DNA of 64,000 nucleotides, taken from the NCBI RefSeq assembly GCF_949987515.2, contig NC_082699.1, forward strand, positions 76,697,281 through 76,761,280, given 5' to 3'. The notes beneath the pieces are model-generated. The model searched no databases, was not told where the DNA came from, and saw only the letters and a list, made by a program, of their open reading frames with translations. How positions within the stretch are numbered: position 1 is the stretch's first letter; each line of letters opens with the position of its first letter. Of this stretch, positions 12,456 through 23,799 are shown in pieces. Both the position numbers and the translations under genes were made by a program. Source of the DNA: Delphinus delphis (Eukaryota; Chordata; Mammalia; Artiodactyla; Delphinidae).

Positions 12456-13568
12456 CTTGTGAACATTCTCAGAATGTACACAGGAACATGTGTATTATTC
12501 CACATCCGTTTCTACCCTTTCTCCCTTCCCTCCTACACCAGAATTCTGATCTCTCTTAAAATAAATGGAATAAACAGGATCATATCTATTCCATTCCAAT
12601 GTGTTTCCACTTGTTTAGAACCAATCAAACTTGGGTGATTGTCTCTCCTCTGCCTTTGCCCAAAACTCTGCACACACCACCATCACAGAACGCGTTTTTT
12701 CTAGCTTTCTACGCGTCCCCTCTCCCCGTAGTTAGGAGCATGCTTCCATGGTATCAGTGGATGTTCCTGGCCCTCCCTCCCTCCCTCTGCTTTTCCCTCC
12801 CCAATTTAATTATAAACATCCATGAGAGGAGGGCCTTAGAGCTGGCACCCCAAAATAAAGGCTCTCTGTTCAAAAAGAAACCTTGATGAGCTGCTTGGGT
12901 CAACACAAGCACTAAAGTCCTGAGTGGTCAGAGTCGAGCACATGAGAAAGCTAAGATGCTCAGTCCTAGGAAAGAGCAGGGCACGTGGGGCATTGGAAGA
13001 GAAGGCGAAGAGTGGGCTCACGAGGCGGTGCGGCTGAGGGGCCAGCGCGCCTCGCAGTCTGGGAGTCGACCGTCCAGTGTGATCGTGATCGCACTGTGTC
13101 AGCGTAAACACCCCCTCCTTCCTCTCAAGCTCTCAGGAAAGTTGACCACACGTATAAATACTGTGCGATTGTGAGTATGTGTGAACGTGCGTGTGGCAAC
13201 TGAGAGAGGGGCTGAGTTCCACACCTGGACCAACGTGGGAGAATATCGAGCAGGCAGCGGCATAAAGTAAACTCAGCAGAAGCAGGAGCGTTGAACCAGA
13301 GAGGACGATGGAAACATGCGTCTACCCACCCCACCTCATCATCGGAAATGTGTGGAACTTTACATATGGGGCTTCCAAAGTATGCAAATAGAGTTCTAGC
13401 CCATCTCATATGGATCTTAGGGGCAGGGAGACTCCAGTTGCCATGTGGACCATGCACACATATCACCCTCCAACAAGCACTCAAAAATGTATAAGTAAAC
13501 GTGGTGCTGAAAGACCAGCGTTGTTAATAAGGACAGAGGAGGAGCTACTAGACTCTCCTACCTGATAT
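12456..13568. other. Unannotated stretch, no gene recognised
   Basis: No recognised repeat or gene. It has a modestly CpG-containing part near 13,000-13,100. A 119-codon minus-strand frame at 13,125-13,484 has no family resemblance. Confidence 0.4.
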
Positions 13569-13574
13569 GATGTC

Positions 13575-14151
13575 TGCAGCCCACGTGTCCATCGACAGAG
13601 GAATGGATAAAGAAGATATGGTACATATACACGATGGAATATTACTCAGCCATGAAAATGAATGGAATAATGCCATTTGCAGCAACACAGATGAACCTAG
13701 AGATGGTCATACTACGAAGTAAGTCAGAGAAAGCCAAATATCATGTGATATCACTTACGTGTATGTGGAATCTAAGAAATTACACAGATGAACTTATTTA
13801 CAAAACAGGCTCACAGACATAGAAAACATAGAAAACATAGAAACATAGAAAACAAATTTATGGTTACCAAAGGGGAAAGGGGGGAGGGGAGGGATAAATT
13901 AGGAGTTCGGGATTAAAATATACACACTCCTATATATAAAATAGATAACCAGCAAGGCCTACTGTATAGCGTAGGGAACTATATTCAATATCTTCTAATA
14001 ACCTATAGTGGAAGAGAGTATAAAAAAAGAATATATATATATATATAAAAAACTGAATCACTTTGCTGTACACCTGAAACTAACACATTGTAAACCAACT
14101 ATATTTCAATTAAAAATAAAAGTTTTATATCTTAAAAATTAAACAAAAAAA
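13575..14151 (+). mobile_element. L1 3' end (ORF2 C-terminus plus 3' UTR), 5'-truncated
   Basis: It starts in the last part of ORF2 ('gtccatcgacagaggaatgg', 'aatattactcagccatgaaa') and runs through a cetartiodactyl-type L1 3' UTR ('caaggcctactgtatagcg', 'cactttgctgtacacctgaa', 'aactatatttcaattaaaaa'). An imperfect duplication flanks it: GATGTCTGCAG before 13,581 and GATGTTGCAG after the A-rich end near 14,152. A short ACATAGAAA tandem lies at 13,817-13,850. The 62-codon frame at 13,634-13,822 is L1 ORF2 remnant. Confidence 0.92.
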
Positions 14152-15395
14152 GATGTTGCAGCTTTGATGGTTCAGTAAAGGATCTCTTGTTTACTCCAAG
14201 ACATGGCCTTAACAAATGCTGGCTGAGGTTCAAAGCGAAGGGGGAGATGTGCAAACAAGACTGATCTGCTCTTTATCAAAGGTATAAACAGAAGCTCAGC
14301 AAATGGACAAGAAGGGAGACTTGCTTAGAGCTTTGTAATGTGGCCGCACACGCACACTCCATCCGAAGCTGAGCCTCCAGACACATGCAAAGGCACATCT
14401 CCTACCGATTCAACGCCTGACCCCGTTACCACCAGCCCAGCTCTGTTCTTCAGAGCCGTAGATCAGAGCTGGAAGCCACCGCACTGATTCCCATACTCCC
14501 CGTGGCCCAGTGTAGACCATCAGGAAAGTGCTCCTGTCTATCCCACAGTGACAAAACTGAGAAGATTAGATTATAAACGCTAATCTGATCCCAGATATTT
14601 CTTCTCTCTGTGACATGGCTCAGGCAGTGTTTCCATAGCAGCCCCACATCTTACAGGGCTCCACCTCCTAGCAGAGGGTCCGTGGTGGTTCCCACTCTTG
14701 TCAAGGAATACTGGCCACTGGGTCCAGTAACAGTACCTCCTGATGCCAAAAGAATGGAGGTAGTGGATTTGTGGCGTTACTGAATCTGCGCTAGTTCAAC
14801 ATCACCTATTCATTTGTCAGCTTTTCTATTACCTGTTTAACCGTCTCCCTGCATCAAATTCCCTCTCTTTCAAAATACTCAAAATTGTTGGCTTGCAAAC
14901 TGGCCCCTGTGCATGGAGGGGAGGAAGAGATGGAAGAAAGGGGCAGCCAGTCCAGATGGGAAGGTGGCCGGTCGAATAAGCAGGCAACTTACTCGCAAGG
15001 CCTGCCTTGAACCTCAAGACAGGAGATCTCTGCATTCACCCACTGGGATCTTCAAAGGTTATAGAGAGGCCTTGAGGGGGTTCAGTCACCCCATCCAGAT
15101 GGTCACAGTACCACATTGCTCTCTCGAGGCTGCGTCCTTGAACAGGGCTCCCACTGTGGAGCCTGTGGGCCCAGCTTATGTTCCAAGGACAGGGGAGGGG
15201 CCGAGGAGCCTCCGACTGCGTGGGTCCGGCCCGTGGGTCAGCTGGAGGTCACATCCTCTCAGTGACCTCCTGCCACACAGGATGGTGTCTGCTTTCCTGG
15301 TTTTATACCCCTTGATACAATGCCTTTCTGGCTTTTTGTACAGTTACAAAGTTAATATATGAATGTATCTACTTAAAATGCCAGGTATCACGTCA
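14152..15395. other. Unannotated stretch, no gene recognised
   Basis: No recognised repeat. A 149-codon plus-strand frame (14,913-15,362) is the longest here. Its predicted peptide has no domain that I recognise, and nothing else (signal peptide, splice signals, conserved neighbour) supports it. Confidence 0.4.
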
Positions 15396-15399
15396 CAAG

Positions 15400-15605
15400 C
15401 AATCATGAATACTCTGCTTGGTAGTGGAGACCCGACCTCATGGATTTGAAGCTATGTGACCTTAAGCAACCTCTTTAAAAGTTCTTTGTTTCTTTTCCAA
15501 ACCTGCAAAATCAGGATAATAATACCTACTCCAGGGGTTGTTGTCAGGATTAATTTGATTCACGTAAAGCACTTGGACTAGCCCCAGGTATAATAGGTCC
15601 AATAA
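15400..15605 (+). repeat. MIR SINE relic
   Basis: Sense MIR: 'gctatgtgaccttaagcaac', 'ctgcaaaatcaggataataa', 'ggggttgttgtcaggattaa', 'gtaaagcacttggactagc'. One of the clearest MIR copies in the window. Confidence 0.8.
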
Positions 15606-15839
15606 GTGTGGGTTATTTTCATGAGATTTTCACTTAAGAAAAAAAGTCAGTTGATAAAATTCCAACAGAAAAGCAAATGAGAAATAAAACTCTTTGAGCA
15701 TCTAGTCGGAGCTAGTTGGAATCTTAGGATTCCAAAAGCAAAACCACTTATCTTTTAAATAAGCTCAGGAGGTAAGAGGCATTACCCTGGGTGAACTAAT
15801 ACTCTCCAAACTGGACTCTCTCGTCCCCTATAGAAGTGA

Positions 15840-15912
15840 AGGGTGTGTATACATACACACATATGTCTATGTGTATATCTGCGTGTGTGTCTGTCTTTCT
15901 GTCTGTCTGTGT
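15840..15912. repeat. GT/ATAC-rich simple repeat
   Basis: Degenerate 'tgtgtatacatacacacata' passes into GTGTGTGT and then TCTGTCTG units. Confidence 0.8.
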
Positions 15913-15974
15913 AGTTGTCCCACCACAGCTAGAAATGTGCCTGTTGCGTTGCTCCTAGCTTGGCTGGTTACGCA

Positions 15975-16145
15975 GCTTTGGTGGAAAGAGTACTAGACTT
16001 GGAGTTAGGAGTTAGCAGTCTGGATTTCCGGTTGTGATTTGCATCATATAACACTTATGTGATTGAGAACAAGCTACAAACTCTGAATTTAATTAAACTC
16101 ACCTATAAAATAGGAATAGTATCTACCTTCATATTGTGTCATCCA
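15975..16145 (+). repeat. MIR SINE relic
   Basis: Sense MIR: 'ggtggaaagagtactagact', 'agtctggatttccggttgtg', 'cacctataaaataggaatag', 'tatctaccttcatattgtg'. Confidence 0.7.
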
Positions 16146-16269
16146 GTGAAATGGGATTTTGCTTATAAGATAACAGCAGATTATGAAAGGGATACCAGGT
16201 GGTCTCCAATCAAAAGCAGAGGTAGCGTATCAGGAAAGCACGGTTGTATCTCTATCCTGTGGTTTTTGT

Positions 16270-16395
16270 TCCATTATTATCCCTTTTATCGGATAAGAGA
16301 ACAGATTCATGGAGATTGCTAGGAAGCTGCAGAGCCTGGTTTGAACCCAAAGTGTCTGGAACCAGAGTCCAGGCTAGTAGCCATGATTTTGTCAT
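16270..16395 (-). repeat. MIR SINE relic, antisense
   Basis: 'cggataagagaacagattca', 'agcctggtttgaacccaaag' and 'ccagagtccaggctagtagc' are in the order expected for an antisense MIR. Confidence 0.55.
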
Positions 16396-17039
16396 CCACC
16401 TCTAACCAGGTGGGGCGATGGGGCAGGACTGCTTACCCAGTAAGGACCGTGGGAAAGGCAGCCCAGCGTAAGGTTGGAGAGCCACAGGGTGGGAAACACC
16501 TCTGGGGTCCTTTTTAAGATCATCCCCACCGACTCCTCAGGCCCACAGGAAAGTTTCCAACAACACAAGTCTTGAAGGAAATTGTGTTTATTGAGAAAAA
16601 TAGTGAAGGGCTGGAGTTTGTGTACCAGCTCACTTAGAGTAACTGACACAGACACACACAGATGAGCACAGAGGCGTCCACGTGGAAGACATGGTAAGAC
16701 ATGCCAGATGGGGGGAGGCTACAAGCCTCACCCAGTCTCTGACGTGGGAGATTCAGGCCTTCGGGGAGGCCCCGTGTCACTTCTGGGCCCCATAATTAGG
16801 CCCTAAGAGAACCTACAACAACAGGAATGACCCTTCCATCAGATACCAGATACCTTCATCCATCTCTCTGCGTGCAGGTACTTCATGTGTAATGTAGAAA
16901 CATTACCTGTCGCATCTGTGCCAGGCCTACATAAGAGGAAGACAGAACGAGTCATAATAACAATCGTTATTGACGTGTGTTTGCAAAACGTTTCCACATG
17001 TGCCTTCCCAGGTACATCTTACACCCATCCGACCTTATC

Positions 17040-17235
17040 AGTAAAAGCTGGTATTTATTGGAAACTCACAATAGACCAGGCATGATCGTGAGCCCTTTAC
17101 CTGTATTTTCTAATTTAATCCTCAAAACAACTCCGTTTCATTGATGAGAAAAGTGAGGCGAGGAGGAGAGGTTAAGTCACTTGTTCAAGGCCTCCCTTCT
17201 AGTCGTTGTTGGAACACGGATCCCAGCCCAGAAAG
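17040..17235 (-). repeat. MIR SINE relic, antisense
   Basis: 'caggcatgatcgtgagccct', 'taatttaatcctcaaaacaa', 'cattgatgagaaaagtgagg', 'taagtcacttgttcaaggc', 'ggaacacggatcccagccca' give the complete antisense MIR order. The C-terminal part of the 131-codon minus-strand frame at 17,177-17,572 lies inside this MIR, which argues against that frame being a gene. Confidence 0.8.
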
Positions 17236-17329
17236 TCAGCTTCCAGAGGCCCGGATGAGTGGCGAGGTAGACATACCACCCAACCCACTGATGGAAAAAA
17301 TGCAGTTCTAACGCTTGGATGATTGACTG

Positions 17330-17570
17330 AGAAATGACTTTGAAACGTCTTTCGCGCTCAGCAAAGGGATCCCGTTGATGCAAACACAGATCTCGTTGCC
17401 AGTGGCAGACGTCAGGCGCCAAAGCCTCCTCTGCAGCATCCGGGCCAGACTGCAGCCCTTCTGGTGCTTCTGCGGCTGGCTGACTCGCCTCGCTAGAGTC
17501 AAGAAGGCGCTTCCGCAGAGCGGGAGAGCCCTCCCCAGCTCGGACTGCACGGACCCAATGGCAGACCTTC
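17330..17570. other. Small CpG-containing patch
   Basis: GC-richer than its surroundings, with repeated CpG ('gtctttcgcgctcagcaaag', 'ggctgactcgcctcgctaga', 'gcgcttccgcagagcgggag'). It could be a relic of a GC-rich insertion or a weak regulatory patch. I see no promoter motif or gene that would confirm a role. Confidence 0.35.
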
Positions 17571-18064
17571 ATGCCTCTGCTTGTTCACTTGCATTTCAGG
17601 CAGATCAGGCCTACTCCTCTCTGAATATTTTCTATTCCTTAGGGCAAGAAGGATGCCTCTTGTTTAAGTTCCACCTTAACCTTCAGCCTTTAACCCCTTA
17701 CTACCACCTGAAGCTGGAATTTGGGAAGAGTCTAGACCTAGGTTCAGGAAGGCAGTGGAGACCAGCAGTACTTGCTTTGCGGGATCGTCATGAAATTAAC
17801 CAAGTCCAGTACGTAAACCGTGGGACCCCTTCAGTAGTGCAGAGGCTGGATGAGTAAGGCAAGTCCCAGAGGCCCCCAGAGCAGCTTTGTCAGTACACGT
17901 AGCGTCTCTTTCCTGTCCAGGGGCTTATTTGATCTAATGGAGTTAGTCCTGCTTCTAAATACAAGGTTAGAGAGTGGGGAGGCCCTACCCACCTCCTGCT
18001 GGAACCCCTCTTCTGTGGCCCCCCAGAATTAGGAAGTGACTGTGCCCTGTGCCAAGCACTGTTT

Positions 18065-18253
18065 TTCTTTTTAAAGACCTTTCTCGTGTGGACAGTTTTT
18101 GATTGAATTTGTTGCAATATTGCTTCTGTTTGATGTTTTGGGCTTTTTTGGCTGCAAGGCATGTGGGATCTTAGCTCCCTGACCAGGGACTGAACCTGCA
18201 CCCACTGCACTGGAAGGAGAAGTCTTAACCACTGGACTGCCAGGGGCGTCCCT
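18065..18253 (-). mobile_element. tRNA-derived SINE (CHR-2-like), antisense
   Basis: The plus strand reads 'ggctgcaaggcatgtgggat', 'agctccctgaccagggactg', 'ttaaccactggactgccagg'. This is the antisense tRNA-related head of the cetartiodactyl CHR SINE group, in a subfamily different from the GCGTACCGC-tailed copies. An 11-bp target-site duplication, AAGCACTGTTT, lies at 18,054-18,064 and 18,254-18,264. Confidence 0.88.
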
Positions 18254-18264
18254 AAGCACTGTTT

Positions 18265-20100
18265 CTTATGCATTTGCTTCCTGGACGCTCTCACTGTTTG
18301 GACCCACTGCCGGCACTGGTGGTTCTTCTAGAAAGGATAACCCCAATCCTCTGATGCTAGCCTGGGCCACAGCCCGGCACCTCGAGTCAATTAGTTTATA
18401 TCCACCATCAGTCCCTTTTCTCAACGCCAACCCTTGGGGCCAGGTGGCCAGTTAGGGGTTCAGGCTTTCCTGCTACAGCCTGTACTGTATCAAAATCTGC
18501 CCTCCACTGAACATCTGAGTTGGTGCGTCTCACACTGCGGAGTATGTATAGTGCAGATTCCAGGCCTGTTTTATTGCTACTTTTAATATTAAAATAACCA
18601 TTAAAAAGGGTGTCTCGGGACAAATGTTAGAATGAACAGAATGCTGATATAAATGGCATAAGTTGGTCTTGGCAGGGCAGACAGGTCCTATGTCACCAGA
18701 TCTACAAGCCATATAAAGTTGAAGGAAATATAGTTCTTGTTCCCAAACAACTTTGGCAAGTGGCTGGGACTCCTTGACCATAGCTATTCATGTTATAGCC
18801 TATCTGCGTTCTCCCTGGTATCCTAAAGAAGAGTGTAACACAGAGAACAGTATTTAAATTCCATGGTGGGGATGGAGACGGAGAGAGACCTCAGGAATGA
18901 GGGGGCATTGAAGCCAAGTCTTGAAGGCTGGTAGAATTGCCACATCCCCCAGAGAAAGCGTGGGAAATCCGGATGGGAGGAAACACAGGGAAAGGGTGCT
19001 GAGCTGACCGTGGCAATGGGTACTTGGGGAGGGATGAGTCATCCGTGGTGGTGGAAGCAGAGGACAAAAGAAAAGAGGAAGAGAGAGGGGCTGGGAATGG
19101 AAAGGTAGTTTGCTGGGACCCAGAATGCTCTCCAGGAAGTTTCGACTTGATTCCCAAAGATTTCCAAAGAATATAGATCCCCACGGGGGGTTACAGTGGA
19201 GAAGTGGCCCAATTAGAACTGGATTCAAAGAAAATGCTGGCGGCCCCTTGTGTAACTCATTAGGGGAAGAGAAACTGGAGGCAGTAGCATCGTGAGCAGG
19301 GTCCAGGCAAGAAGACCCCACAGCAGGAGGAAACGGAGAGGAGAGACGAGACCCTGGGGAGAAAATCATCAGAATTCAACTTTCCCCAACTGCGCAACTT
19401 GAACACTTGTTATCTGTCTCTCCTGAATCAGGAGATGGGCTGGAGCGTGTGAATAATAGATGAAGTGCTATGTTGATGAGGTTGATTAGAACGAACAGTT
19501 TAACAATGTGCTTAAATGAAAATTTCAGGGCTGGAGACCCAATTAGGAGTATCCTTAGAGGCTCAGCACAAGGGGCTCCAGCTTTGTTCTCTGGGTGATT
19601 TTTAGGGAGCAACACAGCATTTTAAGGTCAATGTCGTGATGGGACATGATTCCTGGATGGGTCGTGGAGGGCAGAGGTCTGGAGAAAGGCAGCCTCTGCC
19701 ACAGCAATGCAGATCTGAGGGGACACCATGATTCAACATCCCTCCTGCACCCGTTTCTGGCAAATAGAATCATAACTGATTTTAGGGTCTTTGTTTGGAT
19801 CCCCTCAAAATAGAACTCATGCATTAGCACTACCATTCCCATGTCATAGGACCCCAAAGCATACTCACCTCAGAAAAGAAGACTTAAGTCATTAGCAAAG
19901 GCCCCATTCTGGGCTCTGAAGCTTTTTCTGTGTGTGCTTGTCTTAGGACGCACAAAACCAGCAATGTCCTGATGGTAATGAGTAGGTGACTTGAACTGAA
20001 ACTTGAGTCCTCGGTGAAAACTAAAGCTTTGGAAATTTACATTGTAAACTTAATATTAAGCTAAGTGTGTTCCATGTTATTTTCAGAAGGAATACTGGTT
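18265..20100. other. Unannotated stretch, no gene recognised
   Basis: No recent mobile element recognised. It is purine-rich at 18,860-19,370 on the plus strand, so the 171-codon minus-strand frame there is P/S/L-rich and has no domain signature. Nothing indicates a gene. Confidence 0.4.
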
Positions 20101-20104
20101 ATAT

Positions 20105-20325
20105 TCAGTAATAATGATTTGTATTTACCAAGCACTTAGCAGGGTCGGGATCTGTGCTACGCGATTTCCACAGGTTAACTCATTTAATCCTTACAACACC
20201 CGTTGAGGTAGATTCTGTTACCCTCATGTAACATACAAAGAAACTAAGGTAGGAAGTGACGGACCCAAGGCTCCCAATAACGAGTAGGGATCTGATCTCC
20301 ATTCCTTTCGACTCTTAAGACTTAG
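20105..20325 (-). repeat. MIR SINE relic, antisense
   Basis: 'taccaagcacttagcagggt', 'taactcatttaatccttaca', 'acaccc gttgaggtagattc' (continuous in the DNA), 'caaagaaactaaggtagga' and 'cgagtagggatctgatctcc' give a nearly full antisense MIR. Confidence 0.85.
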
Positions 20326-20529
20326 CAAATACGTACGGTGTTGTAGACCTAACAGACCTTTCACAAGCAGTGATTATTTTTCAAGACAATGCAAAGATGT
20401 TACTGTCAGTGGTCCCTCCTTGCAGCTGATGCTCAGAGAGCTGAAAGTGACTCAGTTAACATTTGTACGGCTCAAGAGTGGCTTGTTGGGGATTTTCAAC
20501 AAGGTCCCCTGACCCCAAAATACAAGGGT

Positions 20530-20800
20530 GAGTCAGGTACACAGCCCATCCCATTCTTGCTCTAAACCTATTTCTCTCCCTCTCTTTATTCCCTATTTTG
20601 GTCCACAGCATTGCCAAGTGACCCCAGCTCAAATCCAGAGCCATCCTCGGTTCTTGTCTCCTTTCTCCTCACCCACACCTGCAGTCATCACAGCCTGTTT
20701 TCTTTCTTTCCTAAACTCCTCTCTCCTCCTTTTCGGTTTCAACTCCCCTGACTCAAATAAAGCCTTTGCCTATAATTGTTCACTGTCCTTTCCTACTGCT
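20530..20800. repeat. Pyrimidine-rich ancient repeat relic (unnamed)
   Basis: C/T-rich text ('cagccatcctcggttcttg'-like, 'ctttcctaaactcctctc') similar in style to 11.34-12.06 kb. It adjoins the MER5A-like element. Confidence 0.35.
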
Positions 20801-20816
20801 CTCCTCATTTCCCCCA

Positions 20817-20995
20817 GTGGTCCTCGAGCTTTAGTATACACAAGAGGTACTCGGAAAGCTTTTGAAAACACAGATCTAGAGACTCTGATGCGGTGGGTCT
20901 GGGGTGGGCCTCACAGATTTGCATTTCTAACAAGTTCCCAGAGGAGGCTGCTGCTTCTGGTCTAAGGACCTCGTTTTGAGAACCGCTGTCCTACT
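20817..20995 (+). mobile_element. MER5A-like nonautonomous hAT DNA transposon
   Basis: The ends are inverted repeats: 'cagtggtcctcgagctt' at the left and 'tttgagaaccgctgtc' at the right. The interior reads 'agagactctgatgcggtggg', 'tctggggtgggcctcacag', 'tttgcatttctaacaagttc'. This is the typical order of MER5A, an ancient Charlie-related MITE. Confidence 0.85.
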
Positions 20996-21319
20996 CCATG
21001 GCCGCCAGAATGATCGCTTCACTTCTGTGCATATAAACTGTCCATGGCGCCAGAGGGTCTAGGGCAGACAGATGCCTAGCATTGCAAAGCCTTTAGTCCG
21101 TGTGAGCCTTGGTGACCCAACATCGACCAGAAGCAAGAGCTGGGAAGAGCCACGCTTGCTGATGGCGCTAGTGCATGGATAAGAATTTTCCTCGGCTCAA
21201 AGTAAGAAATCAAGCCCTGAGGACTGGGGTCTGAGTGAGCAGGTCAGGGGTAGCTGATCTTTGTTAAAGGATTTTTCCCAACCTCTTAAAAATCCTGCTG
21301 ATAAAACTATGGTCTGGAT

Positions 21320-22395
21320 GATGACTTATTAATCAATGGAATACACTATATTAATAGAATAAAGAACAAAAACCACCTGGTGATCTCAATGAATGCAGAA
21401 AAGCATTTGACAAAAATCCACTGTCCTTTCATACTAAAAACACTCAACAATCTAGGAATAAAGGAGGCTTCTCAGCCAGATGGAAGTCCATCTTTGAGAA
21501 ACCCACAACTAACATCATCTTTACGGGTGAAAGACTGAATGTTTGCCCCTAAGATCAGGAACTAGACAAGGACGTCTGCCCTTGCCATCTCTATTCCGTG
21601 TTTTGCTGAAGGTTCTACTTAGCGCAATTAAGCAAGAAGCACTTTAAAAGGAAGACATAAAACTATCTCTGTTTGCAGATGACATTATCTTTTATATAGG
21701 AAATCTAGAGGAACCCACTAAAAAACTGCTAGAGGTGATAAATGAGTTCAGCAACATTGCAGGATACGAGATCAGTACACCAACTTCAATTGTATTTCTG
21801 TGTACCAGCAATGAACAACCCTAAAGTGAAATTAAGACAACAACTCCACCTACAATAGCATTCGTAAGATTAAACTGTTTAAAAATAAAGTTTAAAGAAG
21901 ATATGCAAGACTTCTACACTGAAAGTGTAAAATATTATGGGCACCAATTAAAGATCAATGTAACTGTAAGGAAAGTTCATGTTTATGGATCAGAAAATGT
22001 AATATTGGTAAAGCAGCAGTAATCCCCCGAATAATCTCTGGATTTTATGTTATCTCTTTTAAAATCCCAGCTGGGTTTATTCTGTAGAAATTGACAAGAA
22101 AATAGTGAAATTTATTTGCAGGTGCCGGGGACCCAGAGTAGCCAAAACAATGTTGAAAAAGAACAAAATTGGGTGATTCACAATTTTAAAACTTACTACA
22201 AAGATATAGTAATGAAGGTAATTAAGAGGTACAAACTACTATGTAATACGGATATACAGTACAGCACAGGGAATATAGCCAATATTTTATAATCACTATA
22301 AATAGAATACGACCTTTAAAAATGATGAATCACTATGTTGTATACCTGAAATCTATTTAATATCATACATCAACTATACCTCAAGTAAAAAAGAT
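21320..22395 (+). pseudogene. L1 ORF2 (reverse transcriptase part) and 3' UTR, decayed
   Basis: Sense L1 with recognisable ORF2 text from the palm region onward: 'gatctcaatgaatgcagaaa', 'acatcatctttacgggtgaa', 'ggaactagacaaggacgtct'. The catalytic A-D-D stretch follows ('tttgcagatgacattatctt', near 21,676). Later ORF2 text ('acccagagtagccaaaaca', 'aaacttactacaaagatata') follows to about 22,215. From 22,225 there is an L1 3' UTR ('atacagtacagcacagggaa', 'tgttgtatacctgaaatcta') to the A-rich end. Stops and small gaps break every frame. The early ORF2 and endonuclease are missing. Confidence 0.9.
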
Positions 22396-22399
22396 TATA

Positions 22400-22725
22400 C
22401 TAGGTAAAAGAAGCCAGACAAAAAGGCCACATGGTGTATGATGCCATTTACATGAAATACGCAGAACAGGCAGATGTATAGAGACGAAGTAAAGTAGTTC
22501 CCTTCAAGGCATCGAAGGCCTGAAGAGAACAGAGAGATGGGGAATGAGTGCAAATGGGCAAGAGATGTCTTTTTGGAGTGATGAAAAAGTTCCAAAGTTA
22601 AATGATGCTGATAGTTATGTAACTCCATGAATATACTAAAAAAAAAAAAAAAATTGAAATGTACTTTTTAAATGGGTTGAATTGACGGTACATCAATTAT
22701 GTCATAATAAAATGATTTTGTAATC
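22400..22725 (+). mobile_element. Older L1 3' UTR fragment
   Basis: 'aagaagccagacaaaaaggc', 'tgatgccatttacatgaaat', 'tttttggagtgatgaaaaag', 'gtaactccatgaatatacta' match an old L1 3' UTR. It sits directly after the younger L1 3' end, which may have inserted into it. An A16 run lies near 22,639-22,654. Confidence 0.75.
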
Positions 22726-23239
22726 CCATTAGGATAAGCTCTTGACTAGATCCAGTAGAACAAATAGGTGGTACATGGGGAGATAGTCCTGAGGAAATTG
22801 CCCAGAATGCAATGCAGAGTGATAACATGAACGACGTGAGAAGCAGCACAGAGGCTACACTGGGAACCTCCAACAGGTACTAATGGTGCCAGAAGAAGGA
22901 AATGGATGGATGCTGACAAAGGAGATAGTAACCAAAAATATTCCAGAAGTGAAGATTTCTGACATAGACTCTCACATTAGAAGATGATATTCTGAGCTGT
23001 AAGCAAAAGGCATAGATGTCTAGGGAGACTTTAAAATGCAAAGAAAAAGGAGAAAATCCTAGAAGCTTTCCAAAAAGAATAGATCGCTTACCAAAAATCT
23101 GTTCCAGAACAGATTTCTCATCGGCGAGAGAACCGATGCAGATGGGAATGAAATAATATCTTCAAGGTGCCAAAGGAAAGTAATTTTCAACCCCACATTC
23201 TAATCCTAACTAAGCTGTAATTTATTTGCAGTGAAAAGT

Positions 23240-23450
23240 AGTGGTTAAATGCATGACTCTGGAGCTAGAACACATGGATTTGAAACCCAGCTCTGCGACT
23301 TATTTGCGTGGAGCTGGCCTCAGTTTTCTGACCTGTAACACAAAAATAACCACCTTATAGGGAGTTGGGGGAATTATGTGAACTTTGCATATGTAACCGT
23401 GCTCAGAACAATGCTTGACATGTAGACGCACTGTTGAAGGGTTAGCTACT
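23240..23450 (+). repeat. MIR SINE relic
   Basis: 'gtagtggttaaatgcatgac', 'ggatttgaaacccagctctg', 'cctcagttttctgacctgta', 'ggaattatgtgaactttgca', 'gctcagaacaatgcttgaca' give a nearly complete sense MIR. Confidence 0.85.
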
Positions 23451-23586
23451 GATTCAAGATATATCATTAGATAATAAATATGGAAAACAACTTTCTAGTC
23501 ATATAATCAAGAAAGTTATTGTAGAAATGTTTAGTATCAGATTTTAAAAAGAACCAAAAGAAAAACATTAAAAGAATAAAAGGATT

Positions 23587-23799
23587 GGGGGCTTCCCTGG
23601 TGGCACAATGGTTGTCTGTCTGCCTGTCGATGCAGGGGACACTGGTTCGTGCCCCAGTCCGGGAAGATCCCACATGCCGCGGAGCGGCTGCTGGGCCCGT
23701 GAGCCATGGCCACTGAGCCTGCGCGTCCGGAGCCTGTGCTCTGCAACGGGAGGGGCCACAACAGTGAGAGGCCTGCGTACCGCAAAAAAAAAAAAAAAA
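23587..23799 (+). mobile_element. CHR-type SINE, sense copy
   Basis: Complete copy running from GGGCTTCCCTGGTGGC to GCGTACCGC and a poly(A) of about 17-19 bases. A 15-bp target-site duplication, AAAGAATAAAAGGAT, lies at 23,571-23,585 and 23,800-23,814 and is identical in both copies. This points to a fairly recent insertion. Open frames of 66-93 codons over it are not genes. Confidence 0.97.

Noticed and set aside
14913..15362. 149-codon plus-strand frame
   Set aside because: No recognised domain and no supporting gene structure. Its length is compatible with chance in GC-richer DNA.
17177..17572. 131-codon minus-strand frame in a CpG-containing patch
   Set aside because: Its C-terminal third is translated from a MIR, and no domain is recognised upstream.
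18854..19369. 171-codon minus-strand frame rich in P, S and L
   Set aside because: It is produced by a purine-rich plus strand. No domain, and the overlapping frames are equally open.
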